A stretch of 64,000 nucleotides of DNA, taken from NCBI GenBank assembly GCA_963704545.1, contig OY969915.1, forward strand, positions 2,170,001 through 2,234,000. Reading direction: 5' to 3'. Every line of letters begins with the position of its first letter. Within the stretch, counting starts at the first letter, position 1. The stretch comes from VRUE01 sp963704545 (lineage in GTDB: Bacteria > Actinomycetota > Thermoleophilia > Solirubrobacterales > 70-9). The notes beneath the pieces are model-generated. The model searched no databases, was not told the origin of the DNA, and saw nothing but the letters and a program-made list of their open reading frames with translations. This document shows positions 42,414 through 51,087 of this stretch, piece by piece. Made by a program: the position numbers and the translations under genes.

Positions 42414-43353
42414 GGCGCAGCCTGACGAGGAGACCAAGCACACCGAAAGGCCCCTACTCGCAGATCCCGAGGCGCCGGGCAAAGTCGGGGAGGGGCTGCG
42501 CGAGCGCTTCTCCGAGAGTCTCGACAAAACCGGCAGGGCGATCGCGGCGATAACCGGCCTCGGCGTCTTCTTCTTCGCCACGGGCTATTTCGTCGAGTGG
42601 CAGCGACTGAAGCGTGGGCACCTTCCCTCGGAGGAGATCCTGCCGCTGATCCCCAAGGACCAGATCGCGGCCGCGGGCGTACGGGAGCTGGCCATCTCGT
42701 TCGTATTCGGTGCGGTCACCCTGCTCGTCCTGGGGGTCGGCCTCGTCTACGTCGCGAGGAAGACACAGGACCGAGAGGGGCGGCTGGCTACGGTGCTCAA
42801 CCACCTCTTTTCCAGGGAGCTCGCCTTCCCGACCGCGATCGTCGGCGTCCTCGCCCTTCTGATCGTCCCTTTCACGTTCGCGGGAGTCACGGTCGCCGTC
42901 ATCCTCACACTGTTGCTCTATATCGGCCTACGGCTCATTCACGGGTACCTCGCCGACGGCGAGAAATTCCCGCTCTGGCAGCTCTGTCTGGCAACGGCAA
43001 TCGCCGCGATCGCGCTGACCGGAGCACGGCAGCGCGAATTCCCCCAGCCGCGTCCCTGGGCGACGATCACCGTCAAAGGCAATCACGAACCGATGAGGGG
43101 TAGCTACATCGCCAGCGATTCCGACAAGGTTCTGATTAGGGTCCGGACCGACCATGGGGCACAGGTGATCGTGCTTGACCCAGACGAACTGGACGGAGTG
43201 CGGTTCCAGGAAGGGCGGCAGGTTCTTCCGGAAACACCCTCGCTCTTCGATGACGTGGCTGGCCTGTTTGCTCTGGATATCCACCTGGCCTGCATCCCGC
43301 CCGAGTGCAGCACCGGGAACGACAGCCAGTTCGGCCCTTCGTTGCTCTTCTAG
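42406..43353 (+). CDS. Multi-pass membrane protein in the tyrosinase cluster
   Basis: 315 residues, about five membrane helices (AITGLGVFFFATGYFVEW, ISFVFGAVTLLVLGVGLVY and others up to about residue 210), then a soluble C-terminal domain. The N-terminal 45 residues are charged. Family not recognised. It overlaps the preceding gene by 8 bases, so it probably works with the tyrosinase pair. Confidence 0.65.
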   Translation: MPEAQPDEETKHTERPLLADPEAPGKVGEGLRERFSESLDKTGRAIAAITGLGVFFFATGYFVEWQRLKRGHLPSEEILPLIPKDQIAAAGVRELAISFVFGAVTLLVLGVGLVYVARKTQDREGRLATVLNHLFSRELAFPTAIVGVLALLIVPFTFAGVTVAVILTLLLYIGLRLIHGYLADGEKFPLWQLCLATAIAAIALTGARQREFPQPRPWATITVKGNHEPMRGSYIASDSDKVLIRVRTDHGAQVIVLDPDELDGVRFQEGRQVLPETPSLFDDVAGLFALDIHLACIPPECSTGNDSQFGPSLLF

Positions 43354-43369
43354 GGCCGCCCGAATGCTT

Positions 43370-45190
43370 CTAGGCCGCGATGGCTCGCGCCGCCGCGACG
43401 ATGCTCGCCGCGTCGATGCCCGCGGCCGCAAGCAGGTCGGCCGGGGGGCCGCTGCCAGGGCGCTCGGTGACGGCGAGACGTTCGAGGCGGGGACTCTCCC
43501 CCGCGTCGGCGAGCACCGTGGCGACCACCTCGCCGATGCCGCCCTCGGCCCAGTGGTCCTCGACGGTGACGATCGCCCCGGTCTCGTTGGCGGCCTTGAC
43601 GACGGTCGCGGCGTCGACCGGCTTGACCGAGTAGAGGTCGATCACGCGGGCGGCGATCCCCTTCCCCGCGAGCTCGTCCGCGGCGGCGAGGCATTCGTGC
43701 AGCGTGATGCCGGCGCCGATCAGGGTCACCGCGTCCCCGTCGCTGGACCGCACCGTGCGGCTGCCGCCGATCTCGAACGTCTCGCCGGCCTCGTAGAGCA
43801 CCGGTGTCGCCTCGCGGGTCGTGCGCAGATAACTGATACCGCGGTGCTCTCTCATCGCGTCGAGCAGCTGAACCGCCTGGTTGGCGTCGCTGGGGTAGAG
43901 CACGACGCTGCCGAGGACGGCGCGCAGGGAGGCGACGTCTTCGAGCGCCATCTGCGAGGGGCCGTCGGGGCCGATCGAAACGCCGACGTGAGATCCGCAG
44001 AGCTTCAGGTCGGCGTCGGAGATCGCCGCCATACGGACGAAGTCGTAGGCGCGGCTGAGGAAGGCACCGAAAGAGGAAGCGAACGGCTTCCAGCCGCGGG
44101 TCTGAAGGCCAACGGCGGCAGCGACCAGCTGCTGCTCGGCGATGTACATCTCGAAGAACCGGTCCGGGTGCTTGGCAGCGAAGCGCTCTGCGTAGGTCGA
44201 GTTGCCGACCTCGCCGTCGAGCGCCACGACCCTCTCGTCGATCGAGCCGAGCCAGGCGAGGCCGTCTCCGTAGGCACCGCGGGTCGCGACCTTCTCGCCG
44301 AGCTCGTAGCTCGGTCGCTCGACCGGCGCCCGTTCGATCTCGAACGGCTTAGGCTCTGGCGGCGAGGCGACCGTGACGCTGAGCGAGCGGATGCCGCCCA
44401 GCTCCTCCACCGCGGCCTCGGGGTCGGCGAGCGGCTTGCCGTGCTGGTTCTCCTTGTCCTCCACCGCGGCGACGCCCGAACCCTTCCTGGTGCGGGCGAA
44501 GATCACCGCGGGGCGATCCGCCTCCTGCGCGCGGGCGTAGGCGGCGTCGATCTCCTCGAGGTCGTGGCCGTCGATCTCCTGCACGTCCCAGTCGCAGGCC
44601 GCGGCGCGGGCGGCCAGCTTCGAGGTGTCCCACTCGTGCATGGTCGGCCCGCGCTGGCCGAGCCGGTTGACGTCGACGATCGCGATCAGGTTGTCGAGCT
44701 CGGCGTAGCCGGCGTGCTCGAAGGCCTCCCACATCGAGCCCTCGGCGAGCTCGGAGTCGCCGCAGAGCACCCAGACCCGCAGGTCGGAGCGCTCGAGGCG
44801 CGAAGCGGCGAGCGCGATCCCGACCGAGATCGGCAGGCCCTGGCCGAGCGAGCCGGTGGCGACGTCGACCCAGGGCAGTTCCGGGGTCGGGTGACCCTGC
44901 AGGCGCGAGCCGAACTCACGAAAGGTGAGCAGCTCCTCGTCGTCGATCGCCCCGGCCGCCTTGTAGAGCGCGTAGAGCAGCGGTGAGGCGTGGCCCTTGG
45001 AGAAGACCAGGTGGTCGTTTGCCTTGTTGCTCGGTGCGTCGAAGTCGTAGCGGAGGTATTTCGAGAACAGCACCGCCATCAGGTCGGCGGCCGACATCGA
45101 GGAGGTCGGGTGGCCGGAGTTCGCCGCGGCGGCGGCACGGACCGAGTCGACTCGCAGCTGCTGGGCTAGCTCGTGCACGGGCCGGGACAA
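43370..45190 (-). CDS. tkt: Transketolase
   Basis: 606 residues, one chain with all domains. Thiamine diphosphate site: SGHPTSSMSAADLMAVLF, GSLGQGLPISVGIALAA and GDSELAEGSMWEAFEHAGY; the central domain has FFEMYIAEQQLVAAAVGLQ. Shorter than the 660-residue enterobacterial type, of the vertebrate-like class. The start is TTG 45190 or GTG 45178. It follows nadA by 9 bases. Confidence 0.93.
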   Translation of the reverse strand: MSRPVHELAQQLRVDSVRAAAAANSGHPTSSMSAADLMAVLFSKYLRYDFDAPSNKANDHLVFSKGHASPLLYALYKAAGAIDDEELLTFREFGSRLQGHPTPELPWVDVATGSLGQGLPISVGIALAASRLERSDLRVWVLCGDSELAEGSMWEAFEHAGYAELDNLIAIVDVNRLGQRGPTMHEWDTSKLAARAAACDWDVQEIDGHDLEEIDAAYARAQEADRPAVIFARTRKGSGVAAVEDKENQHGKPLADPEAAVEELGGIRSLSVTVASPPEPKPFEIERAPVERPSYELGEKVATRGAYGDGLAWLGSIDERVVALDGEVGNSTYAERFAAKHPDRFFEMYIAEQQLVAAAVGLQTRGWKPFASSFGAFLSRAYDFVRMAAISDADLKLCGSHVGVSIGPDGPSQMALEDVASLRAVLGSVVLYPSDANQAVQLLDAMREHRGISYLRTTREATPVLYEAGETFEIGGSRTVRSSDGDAVTLIGAGITLHECLAAADELAGKGIAARVIDLYSVKPVDAATVVKAANETGAIVTVEDHWAEGGIGEVVATVLADAGESPRLERLAVTERPGSGPPADLLAAAGIDAASIVAAARAIAA

Positions 45191-45199
45191 TATCTGGCG

Positions 45200-46231
45200 C
45201 TAGCCGATCGCGACCATGCGCTCGATCGGCAGTCGCGCCCGCTCCGCGACGTCCGCAGGCACGCTCACCTCGAACTTCATATCGCGCAGGCTGTCGCGCA
45301 GCTTCGGCAGCGTGATCATCTTCATGTACCTACAGAAGGCCATCCGGTTGGCCTCGACCAGGTTCGCCCGCGGCGCCGCCTGCTGGAGCGGGTAGAGCAT
45401 CCCGTTCTCGGTGGCGACGATAAAGCTGCCGTCGGGGTGCTCTTCGACGTGCTGGAGCATTCCCGCGGTGGAGAGCATGTGGACGCCCTCGGGCTCGATG
45501 TCGCCGGCAGCGACGTACTCCATCGCCTGGGTGGCGCAGCCGCACTCGGGGTGGATCAGGAACTCGGCCTCGGGGTGCTCGGCTCGGGTCTGCACGATGT
45601 CGTCGGGGCGGATGCCGGCATGCACGTGGCACTCGCCGTCCCAGACGTGGAAGCGGGAGCGGCGCTCGGGATCCTCGCGGATCCCGGTCTCGCGCTCGAC
45701 GAAGGCCCCCAGCCACATGTCGGGGCCGAAGAGGATCTCGGTCTCGGGCCCGTGCTCGGCCCAGATGTGCTCGACGACCTTGACCGCGTTGGAGGAGGTG
45801 CAGCAGTAGTCGGTCTCCGCCTTCACCTCCGCCGAGGTGTTGACGTACATGACGACGAGCGCGCCGGGGTGTTCGGCCTTCCAGGCTCGGAGCTGGTCGG
45901 CGTCGATCGAGTCGGCAAGCGAGCAGCCGGCGTCGAGGTCGGGGATCAGCACCGTCTTCTCGGGCGAGAGGATCGAGGCGGTCTCGGCCATGAAGTGGAC
46001 GCCGCAGAAGGCGATCGCGTCGGCGTCGGTAGCCGCCGCCTCGCGCGATAGGCCCAGCGAGTCGCCCATGTGGTCGGCGACATCCTGGATTTCGGGCAGC
46101 TGGTAGTTGTGGGCGAGGATGACCGCGTTGCGCTCGGCCGCGAGAGCGCGCACTTCCTCGCTGAGGGCAGCGATCTCATCGGGCGAGAGAGCGTCCGGAG
46201 TTGTGGGTTGGATCGTCGGGAGCTCTTGCAC
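45200..46231 (-). CDS. nadA: Quinolinate synthase NadA
   Basis: 343 residues from GTG 46231, chosen because GGAAAGGAAGGG lies just upstream; another GTG is at 46267. Iron-sulfur enzyme that condenses iminoaspartate with dihydroxyacetone phosphate. Cluster Cys in IAFCGVHFMAET, CCTSSNAV and HPECGCATQAME; AHNYQLPEIQDVADHMGDSL is the substrate-binding start. nadC lies beyond fpg. No nadB is nearby. Confidence 0.95.
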   Translation of the reverse strand: MQELPTIQPTTPDALSPDEIAALSEEVRALAAERNAVILAHNYQLPEIQDVADHMGDSLGLSREAAATDADAIAFCGVHFMAETASILSPEKTVLIPDLDAGCSLADSIDADQLRAWKAEHPGALVVMYVNTSAEVKAETDYCCTSSNAVKVVEHIWAEHGPETEILFGPDMWLGAFVERETGIREDPERRSRFHVWDGECHVHAGIRPDDIVQTRAEHPEAEFLIHPECGCATQAMEYVAAGDIEPEGVHMLSTAGMLQHVEEHPDGSFIVATENGMLYPLQQAAPRANLVEANRMAFCRYMKMITLPKLRDSLRDMKFEVSVPADVAERARLPIERMVAIG

Positions 46232-46316
46232 GAGCCCTTCCTTTCCTGATGTTCGCTGGCCCGGCACTGCGCCTTGAACCAGTCGAATGAACGTGGTTCA
46301 AGTCTACCCTCTCGGC

Positions 46317-47162
46317 ATGCCCGAGTTGCCCGAGGTTGAGATCACGGTGCGGCGGCTGAACACGGCTTTGTCGGGAGCTTGTGTTGAGTCGGCGGTGGCT
46401 CCTGGGATGAACGTGATGAAGACGTTTGAGCCGGCGCTCGAAGAGCTCGTCGGTCGCGAGGTGTCTGAGGTCCGGCGGGTGGGGAAGATGCCGGTCGTTG
46501 TGTTTGGGGATCTGGCGCTGCTGATCCACTTGATGTCGGCGGGGCGGGTCCGGGTGTTCGAGAAGCGGGCGTCGTTGAAAGACCGGGCTTCGCGGGTGCT
46601 GGTCCGGCTGGAGGACGGACGGGAGCTGCGGCTGCGCGAGTTCGGGACCAAGCAACGGGCCTGGGCGAAGCTGCTGCCTGCGGAGGCCGTCGGGGACGAC
46701 GAGGCGGTTGCGCGGCTGGGGCCGGAGGCCTGGCCGGCGCCCCCGCTCGACACCTTCGCCGCGCTGATCGACCAGCCCCGCCACCTGCATCCCCTCCTCC
46801 GCCACCAGGGCGACATCGCCGGGATCGGGCGCTCGTGGGTGGACGAGATCCTCTGGGAGGCGCGGCTCTCACCCTTCAAGAAGGGGTCGGAGCTGAGCGA
46901 GGAAGAGGTCGCCCGGCTGCACGCCGCCCTCGTCGTTCTGGAGCGGGCAATCGACCACTACGAGGAGACGATCGGCGAGGAGCTGCCCGACAAGCTGCCG
47001 ATGCCGCTCCAGGTCCACAAGCGCGAGGGCAAGCCCTGCCCCCGCTGCGGCACCGCGATCGAGGCGGTCTTCTTCTCGGAGTACCAGACCAACTACTGCC
47101 CGAAGGAGCAGACCGGCGGCCGCGTGCTCAAGGACCGCCGCCTCTCGAGGCTCCTCAAGTAG
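46317..47162 (+). CDS. mutM: Formamidopyrimidine-DNA glycosylase (Fpg/Nei family)
   Basis: 281 residues from ATG 46317, because the catalytic Pro2-Glu3 must follow the Met (MPELPEVEITVRRLN). The helix-two-turn-helix GIGRSWVDEILWEARLSP is present. The zinc finger reads PCPRCGTAIEA and TNYCPKEQTGGR: the fourth ligand Cys is Glu, so zinc binding may be altered. Removes oxidised purines. It overlaps nadC by 8 bases, convergently. Confidence 0.93.
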   Translation: MPELPEVEITVRRLNTALSGACVESAVAPGMNVMKTFEPALEELVGREVSEVRRVGKMPVVVFGDLALLIHLMSAGRVRVFEKRASLKDRASRVLVRLEDGRELRLREFGTKQRAWAKLLPAEAVGDDEAVARLGPEAWPAPPLDTFAALIDQPRHLHPLLRHQGDIAGIGRSWVDEILWEARLSPFKKGSELSEEEVARLHAALVVLERAIDHYEETIGEELPDKLPMPLQVHKREGKPCPRCGTAIEAVFFSEYQTNYCPKEQTGGRVLKDRRLSRLLK

Positions 47163-48006
47163 CGGGCCCGATAAGCATGCTGAAGTCGAGCGTCGGAGCC
47201 GAGTGCGTGAGCGCGCCGATAGAGATGAAGTCGACGCCGCTCTCGGCGATGTCTCGCACCGTGGTCAGGTCAACCCCGCCCGATGCCTCCAGCGACGGTG
47301 GCTTGCCAGCGCCGGCGTTCTCGTCGCGCAGCCTCACCGCCCCCCGCAGCGTCTCTGGGTCCATGTTGTCGAGCAGCAGGACGTCGGCGCCGGTGCCGAG
47401 CGCGTAGGCGACCTCGTCGAGATCGCGGCACTCGACCTCGACCGCCAGGTCGGGATATGCGTTGCGAGCTCCATACACCGCCTTGGCGAGACTCCCGGCG
47501 AGGGCGATGTGGTTCTCCTTGATCAGGATCGCGTCATACAGACCCATGCGGTGGTTGCGTCCACCACCGGCCAGCACGGCAGCCTTCTCCAGCTCGCGCA
47601 AGCCGGGCGTCGTCTTGCGCGTATCGAGGATCGCCGCCCCGGTCCCCGCCACCGCCTCGACGAAACGCGCCGTCAAGGTCGCGATCCCGGAGAGATGCCC
47701 GAGAAAGTTGAGCGCGGTGCGCTCAGCGGCCAGCAGCGCGGCCGCCCGCCCGCTGGCGAAGAGGACCTCGGCCGGGACAGCATCGCGCCACTGTCCCTCG
47801 ACCACGAGATTGTCGATGTCATCCACCCCACACTGCCGCATCGTCTCGGCAACCACCCCGAGCCCGTAAACGACCCCCGGCCGCTTCTGCACGATCCGCG
47901 CCCGCCCCCGCGCATCGGCCGGCACCGTCGCCTCGGCCGTCACGTCCCCAGAACCGACGTCCTCCGACAACGCCCGCGCCACGATCTCCTCAAGCGATTC
48001 CGTCAT
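47155..48006 (-). CDS. nadC: Nicotinate-nucleotide pyrophosphorylase NadC
   Basis: 283 residues. Quinolinate phosphoribosyltransferase motifs RTALNFLGHLSGIATLTARF, ILDTRKTTPGLRELEKAAVL, GGGRNHRMGLYDAILIKENH and VEVECRDLDEV are all present. Second NAD gene in the window, with nadA. Confidence 0.97.
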   Translation of the reverse strand: MTESLEEIVARALSEDVGSGDVTAEATVPADARGRARIVQKRPGVVYGLGVVAETMRQCGVDDIDNLVVEGQWRDAVPAEVLFASGRAAALLAAERTALNFLGHLSGIATLTARFVEAVAGTGAAILDTRKTTPGLRELEKAAVLAGGGRNHRMGLYDAILIKENHIALAGSLAKAVYGARNAYPDLAVEVECRDLDEVAYALGTGADVLLLDNMDPETLRGAVRLRDENAGAGKPPSLEASGGVDLTTVRDIAESGVDFISIGALTHSAPTLDFSMLIGPAT

Positions 48007-48030
48007 CCGCCAACCCTAGATCAGCCACGC

Positions 48031-48144
48031 GGTCGCACTTTCCGCCGCATGGCGGAGAGAACTGCAACATCAAAGCTGGGCAACCTGGTTCGGTCTCGTG
48101 CTGTCGCACTTTCCGCCGCATGCCGGCGGAAAGTGCGACAGCAC
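48031..48144. repeat. Hairpin with a degenerate second copy between nadC and the sigma factor
   Basis: A perfect 21-bp stem (48098-48118 with 48124-48144, arms starting GTGCTGTCGCACTT) with a CATGC loop. A truncated copy of the left arm and loop (GTCGCACTTTCCGCCGCATG) lies 71 bases earlier at 48032. Both are between divergent starts, where a terminator is not expected. Confidence 0.75.
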
Positions 48145-48181
48145 CTCACGTCTTGGGGGGCGGGGGCGTTTAATCCACTAA

Positions 48182-48643
48182 GTGACCTCCTTGCCGCCGT
48201 TCCAGAACCTGCTCGATGAGCATGCCGCTGACGTGATGGCCGTGTTGCGGGTGGCAGTCGGGCGCGGCGACGCCGAGGACTGCTTCCAGGAGACCTTCCT
48301 GGCGGCACTGCGGGCCTACCCGGACCTGAACGACGCCGCCAACCTGCGTGGCTGGCTGCTGACGATCGCCCACCGCAAGGCGATCGACCACCACCGGGCG
48401 AACGGCAAGCGGCCGGTTCCGGTCGCCGAGGTGACCGAGGTAGGGATCGAAGACCCCGGGCCCGACGACGGCATCTGGGAACTGGTCGGCACCCTGCCGC
48501 CCAAGCAGCGCGCAGCGGTCGCCCTGCGCTACGCCTGCGACCTGCCCCACGCCGAGATCGCCGCGGCCCTCGACTGCTCGCCCGAGGCCGCCCGCCGGAG
48601 CCTGCACGAGGGCATGAAACGACTGAGGAAGGAGCTGGCATGA
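48182..48643 (+). CDS. ECF-type RNA polymerase sigma factor
   Basis: 153 residues from GTG 48182. Region 2 (VAVGRGDAEDCFQETFLAAL, ANLRGWLLTIAHRKAIDHHR) and region 4 (LPPKQRAAVALRYACDLPHA, then EIAAALDCSPEAARRSLHEG). No anti-sigma gene is adjacent. Its stop overlaps the ogt start by 4 bases, suggesting control of DNA-alkylation repair. Confidence 0.92.
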   Translation: MTSLPPFQNLLDEHAADVMAVLRVAVGRGDAEDCFQETFLAALRAYPDLNDAANLRGWLLTIAHRKAIDHHRANGKRPVPVAEVTEVGIEDPGPDDGIWELVGTLPPKQRAAVALRYACDLPHAEIAAALDCSPEAARRSLHEGMKRLRKELA

Positions 48644-49191
48644 AGGCATCCCTGCAACGCCTCGCCGAGCGCGCCGAGTCCGAGGGCCTCCTCGACGTCG
48701 CCTACACCACGATCGACTCGCCCTTCGGGCCGCTGCTGATCGCCGCCACCGCCAAGGGCCTGGTGCGTGTGAACCTGCCCGCATACGACCCCGAGGAGAC
48801 CCTCGAGGAGCTGGCGGCCCGGGTGTCGCCCCGTGTGCTGGAGGCCCCCGGCCGCCTCGACGAGGTCCGCCGCGAGCTCGACCTCTACTTCGAGGGCAAG
48901 CTGACCGAGTTCGACCTTCCGATCGACTGGCAGCTCACCGACGGCTTCCGCAAGAAGGTGCAGCGGGCGATCAACCGCATCCCCTATGGCCAGACCCGCA
49001 GCTACACCGACATGGCCCGCAGCGCCGGCAACGAGCGCGCGGTCCGCGCGGCCGGCACCGCCTGCGGCTCCAACCCGATCCCGATCGTGGTGCCCTGCCA
49101 CCGCGTCCTGCGCAGCGGCGGAGGCCTCGGCGGCTACGGCGGCGGGCTGCCGATGAAGGAGGCGCTTCTCAAACTCGAGGGCGTGTTGTAG
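48640..49191 (+). CDS. ogt: Methylated-DNA-protein-cysteine methyltransferase
   Basis: 183 residues. Active-site Cys in IPIVVPCHRVLRSGG; helix-turn-helix region INRIPYGQTRSYTDMARSAG. Repairs O6-alkylguanine by self-alkylation. Coupled to the sigma-factor gene by ATGA. Confidence 0.96.
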   Translation: MKASLQRLAERAESEGLLDVAYTTIDSPFGPLLIAATAKGLVRVNLPAYDPEETLEELAARVSPRVLEAPGRLDEVRRELDLYFEGKLTEFDLPIDWQLTDGFRKKVQRAINRIPYGQTRSYTDMARSAGNERAVRAAGTACGSNPIPIVVPCHRVLRSGGGLGGYGGGLPMKEALLKLEGVL

Positions 49192-49247
49192 GGGCCAACA
49201 TAGGGGTCGGATCTAAAGTTTCCCGGTGAGAGGCCGATCCTGGCTGC

Positions 49248-49931
49248 ATGACGCAGACCAAGGACCGACTCCCGTCCCTTCTCACGCTACCTGGGCACCT
49301 CCTCCTCATGCTCGGGGCGACCCTCGCGGTTGCGCTGCTCGGCATCGCGCTGATTGCGCGTCCCGCCCTCGCGGCTTCGCCGACGGCTCCCCAGGCCCAG
49401 GCGGTCGCCGCCGAAGAGGAAGAAGAATGGGAAGAAGAATGTGAAGAAGAAGAATGCGAAGAAGAAGCCTGGGAAGAAGTCGAAGGTGAAGACGACGGCG
49501 GCTGGGTGCAGGTCTTTGACGAAGAACCGAATCTGGAAGTGGGCCCCGCGCCAGCTCCCCCGGTTGCTGAGTGTCCGCTGGACACCGTCAAGCCCAAGGC
49601 CGTCTTCGAACGCGATCGCGGCAAGCTGCGCCTGGTCCTTCACTACACGGCCGACAGCCCGACCAAGGTGGGTGTCGACTTCTGGCTCAAGGGTGGCAGG
49701 GACGCGACCAGGCACCGCTCGGCGGAGCGTCGGCTCAACAAGACCGGCGTGCTGAGCCTGGGCCGCCACATCGACCGGCAGGCGCAGGGCAAGCCGGGCG
49801 ACGGCGTGGTGATCGTCGAGCTGAAAGCTCCCGCGGCACCGTCCAACTGCCGATCCAAGGTAACCAAGCGACTCGCCGTCGGGCAGACCGGGCAGACGGT
49901 CTCCGCCGGGCGACTCGCACGCGTCCGCTGA
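49248..49931 (+). CDS. Secreted or anchored protein with glutamate-rich tract
   Basis: 227 residues. Signal-anchor (LLLMLGATLAVALLGIALIA) ending near PALAAS. Residues about 55-85 are almost all Glu with two Cys (EEEEEWEEECEEEECEEEAW), encoded by GAA-rich repeats. A folded C-terminal part follows (KAVFERDRGKLRLVLHYTAD), with a late Cys. Family not recognised; the acidic tract may bind cations or basic partners. Confidence 0.7.
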   Translation: MTQTKDRLPSLLTLPGHLLLMLGATLAVALLGIALIARPALAASPTAPQAQAVAAEEEEEWEEECEEEECEEEAWEEVEGEDDGGWVQVFDEEPNLEVGPAPAPPVAECPLDTVKPKAVFERDRGKLRLVLHYTADSPTKVGVDFWLKGGRDATRHRSAERRLNKTGVLSLGRHIDRQAQGKPGDGVVIVELKAPAAPSNCRSKVTKRLAVGQTGQTVSAGRLARVR

Positions 49932-49958
49932 CGCCCCAGCGCGGGCCTCGGAATGCGA

Positions 49959-51078
49959 CTAGCTCGCGCTCGAAGCCGCGGTCTTGTTCAGGAAGTCGCG
50001 GATGAAGTCGTCGAGATCGCCGTCGAGTACGCGCTGGGCGTCTCCGACCTCGTGGCCGGTGCGGTGGTCCTTGACCCGCTGGTCGGGATGGAGGAAGTAG
50101 CTGCGGATCTGTGAGCCCCAGGCGACGTCCTTGACCTCGCCGCGCACCTTCGCAAGCTCCTCGGCCCGTTTGCGCTCCTCCAGCTCGATCAGCTTCGAGC
50201 GCAGGAACTGCATCGCCATCGCCTTGTTCTGAGTCTGCGAGCGCTCGTTCTGACACTGCACGACGACGCCGGTCGGGATGTGGGTGATGCGCACCGCCGA
50301 GTCGGTCTTGTTGACGTGCTGGCCACCGGCCCCCGAAGCGCGGTAGGTGTCGATGCGCAGGTCGGCGTCGTCGATCTCGACCTCGACCCCCTCGTCGACA
50401 AGCGGGCCGACGTCGAGCTGGGCGAAGCTGGTGTGGCGCCGCGCCGAGGAGTCGAAGGGGGAGATCCGCACCAGGCGGTGGACCCCGCGCTCCGCGGCGA
50501 AGAGGCCGTAGGCGTTCTCGCCACGGGCGATGAAGGTCGCCGACTTGAGGCCGGCCTCCTCCCCCGGCGACGCCTCCTTCATCTCGACCTCAAAGCCTCG
50601 GCCCTCGGCCCAGCGCAGATACATCCGCAGCAGCATCTCCGCCCAGTCCTGGGAGTCGGTGCCGCCGGCCCCGGCGTGGACGCTGACCACGGCGTCGCCG
50701 GCGTCGTAGGCACCGCTGAACAGGCGGGCCTCTTCGAGCTCGTCGAGCCGGCGCTCGACCGTGGCGAGCTGGGCGCTCAGTTCGCCCGCCATCTCCTCGT
50801 CCCCCTCGGCCATCTCCGCCAGCTCGCCGAGGTCGCCGGCTTCGGCCTCCAGCTCGCGGAAGGTCCTCAGCCTGCGCTGGGCACGGGCATGGGCGGCGGA
50901 GGCGCGGGTGGCCGCCTCCTGGTCGTCCCAGAAGCCGGGACGCTGCATCTCGTCCTCGCGGCGATCTATCTCGGCTTCCAGCGAAGCGGGGTCAAAGGTA
51001 ATCCGAGAGCAGGGACAGCTGCTCTCGGATCTCGGCAAGCCGCGCCGGCACCGACTCTGTTGACGCAGCCTCGGCCAT
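49959..51078 (-). CDS. prfB: Peptide chain release factor 2, with programmed +1 frameshift
   Basis: 372 residues made from two frames. The ATG at 51078 opens a 28-codon frame that ends CTT TGA at 50997-50992; skipping the T at 50994 continues as GAC CCC in the long frame to 49959. This is the classical RF2 autoregulatory site (CTTTGAC). The body has the GGQ motif ASGAGGQHVNKTDSAVRITH and SPF motif RLVRISPFDSSARR. The upstream SD-like stimulator is weak (CTCTCGGA). Confidence 0.95.
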
Positions 51079-51087
51079 GGGGCCAGC

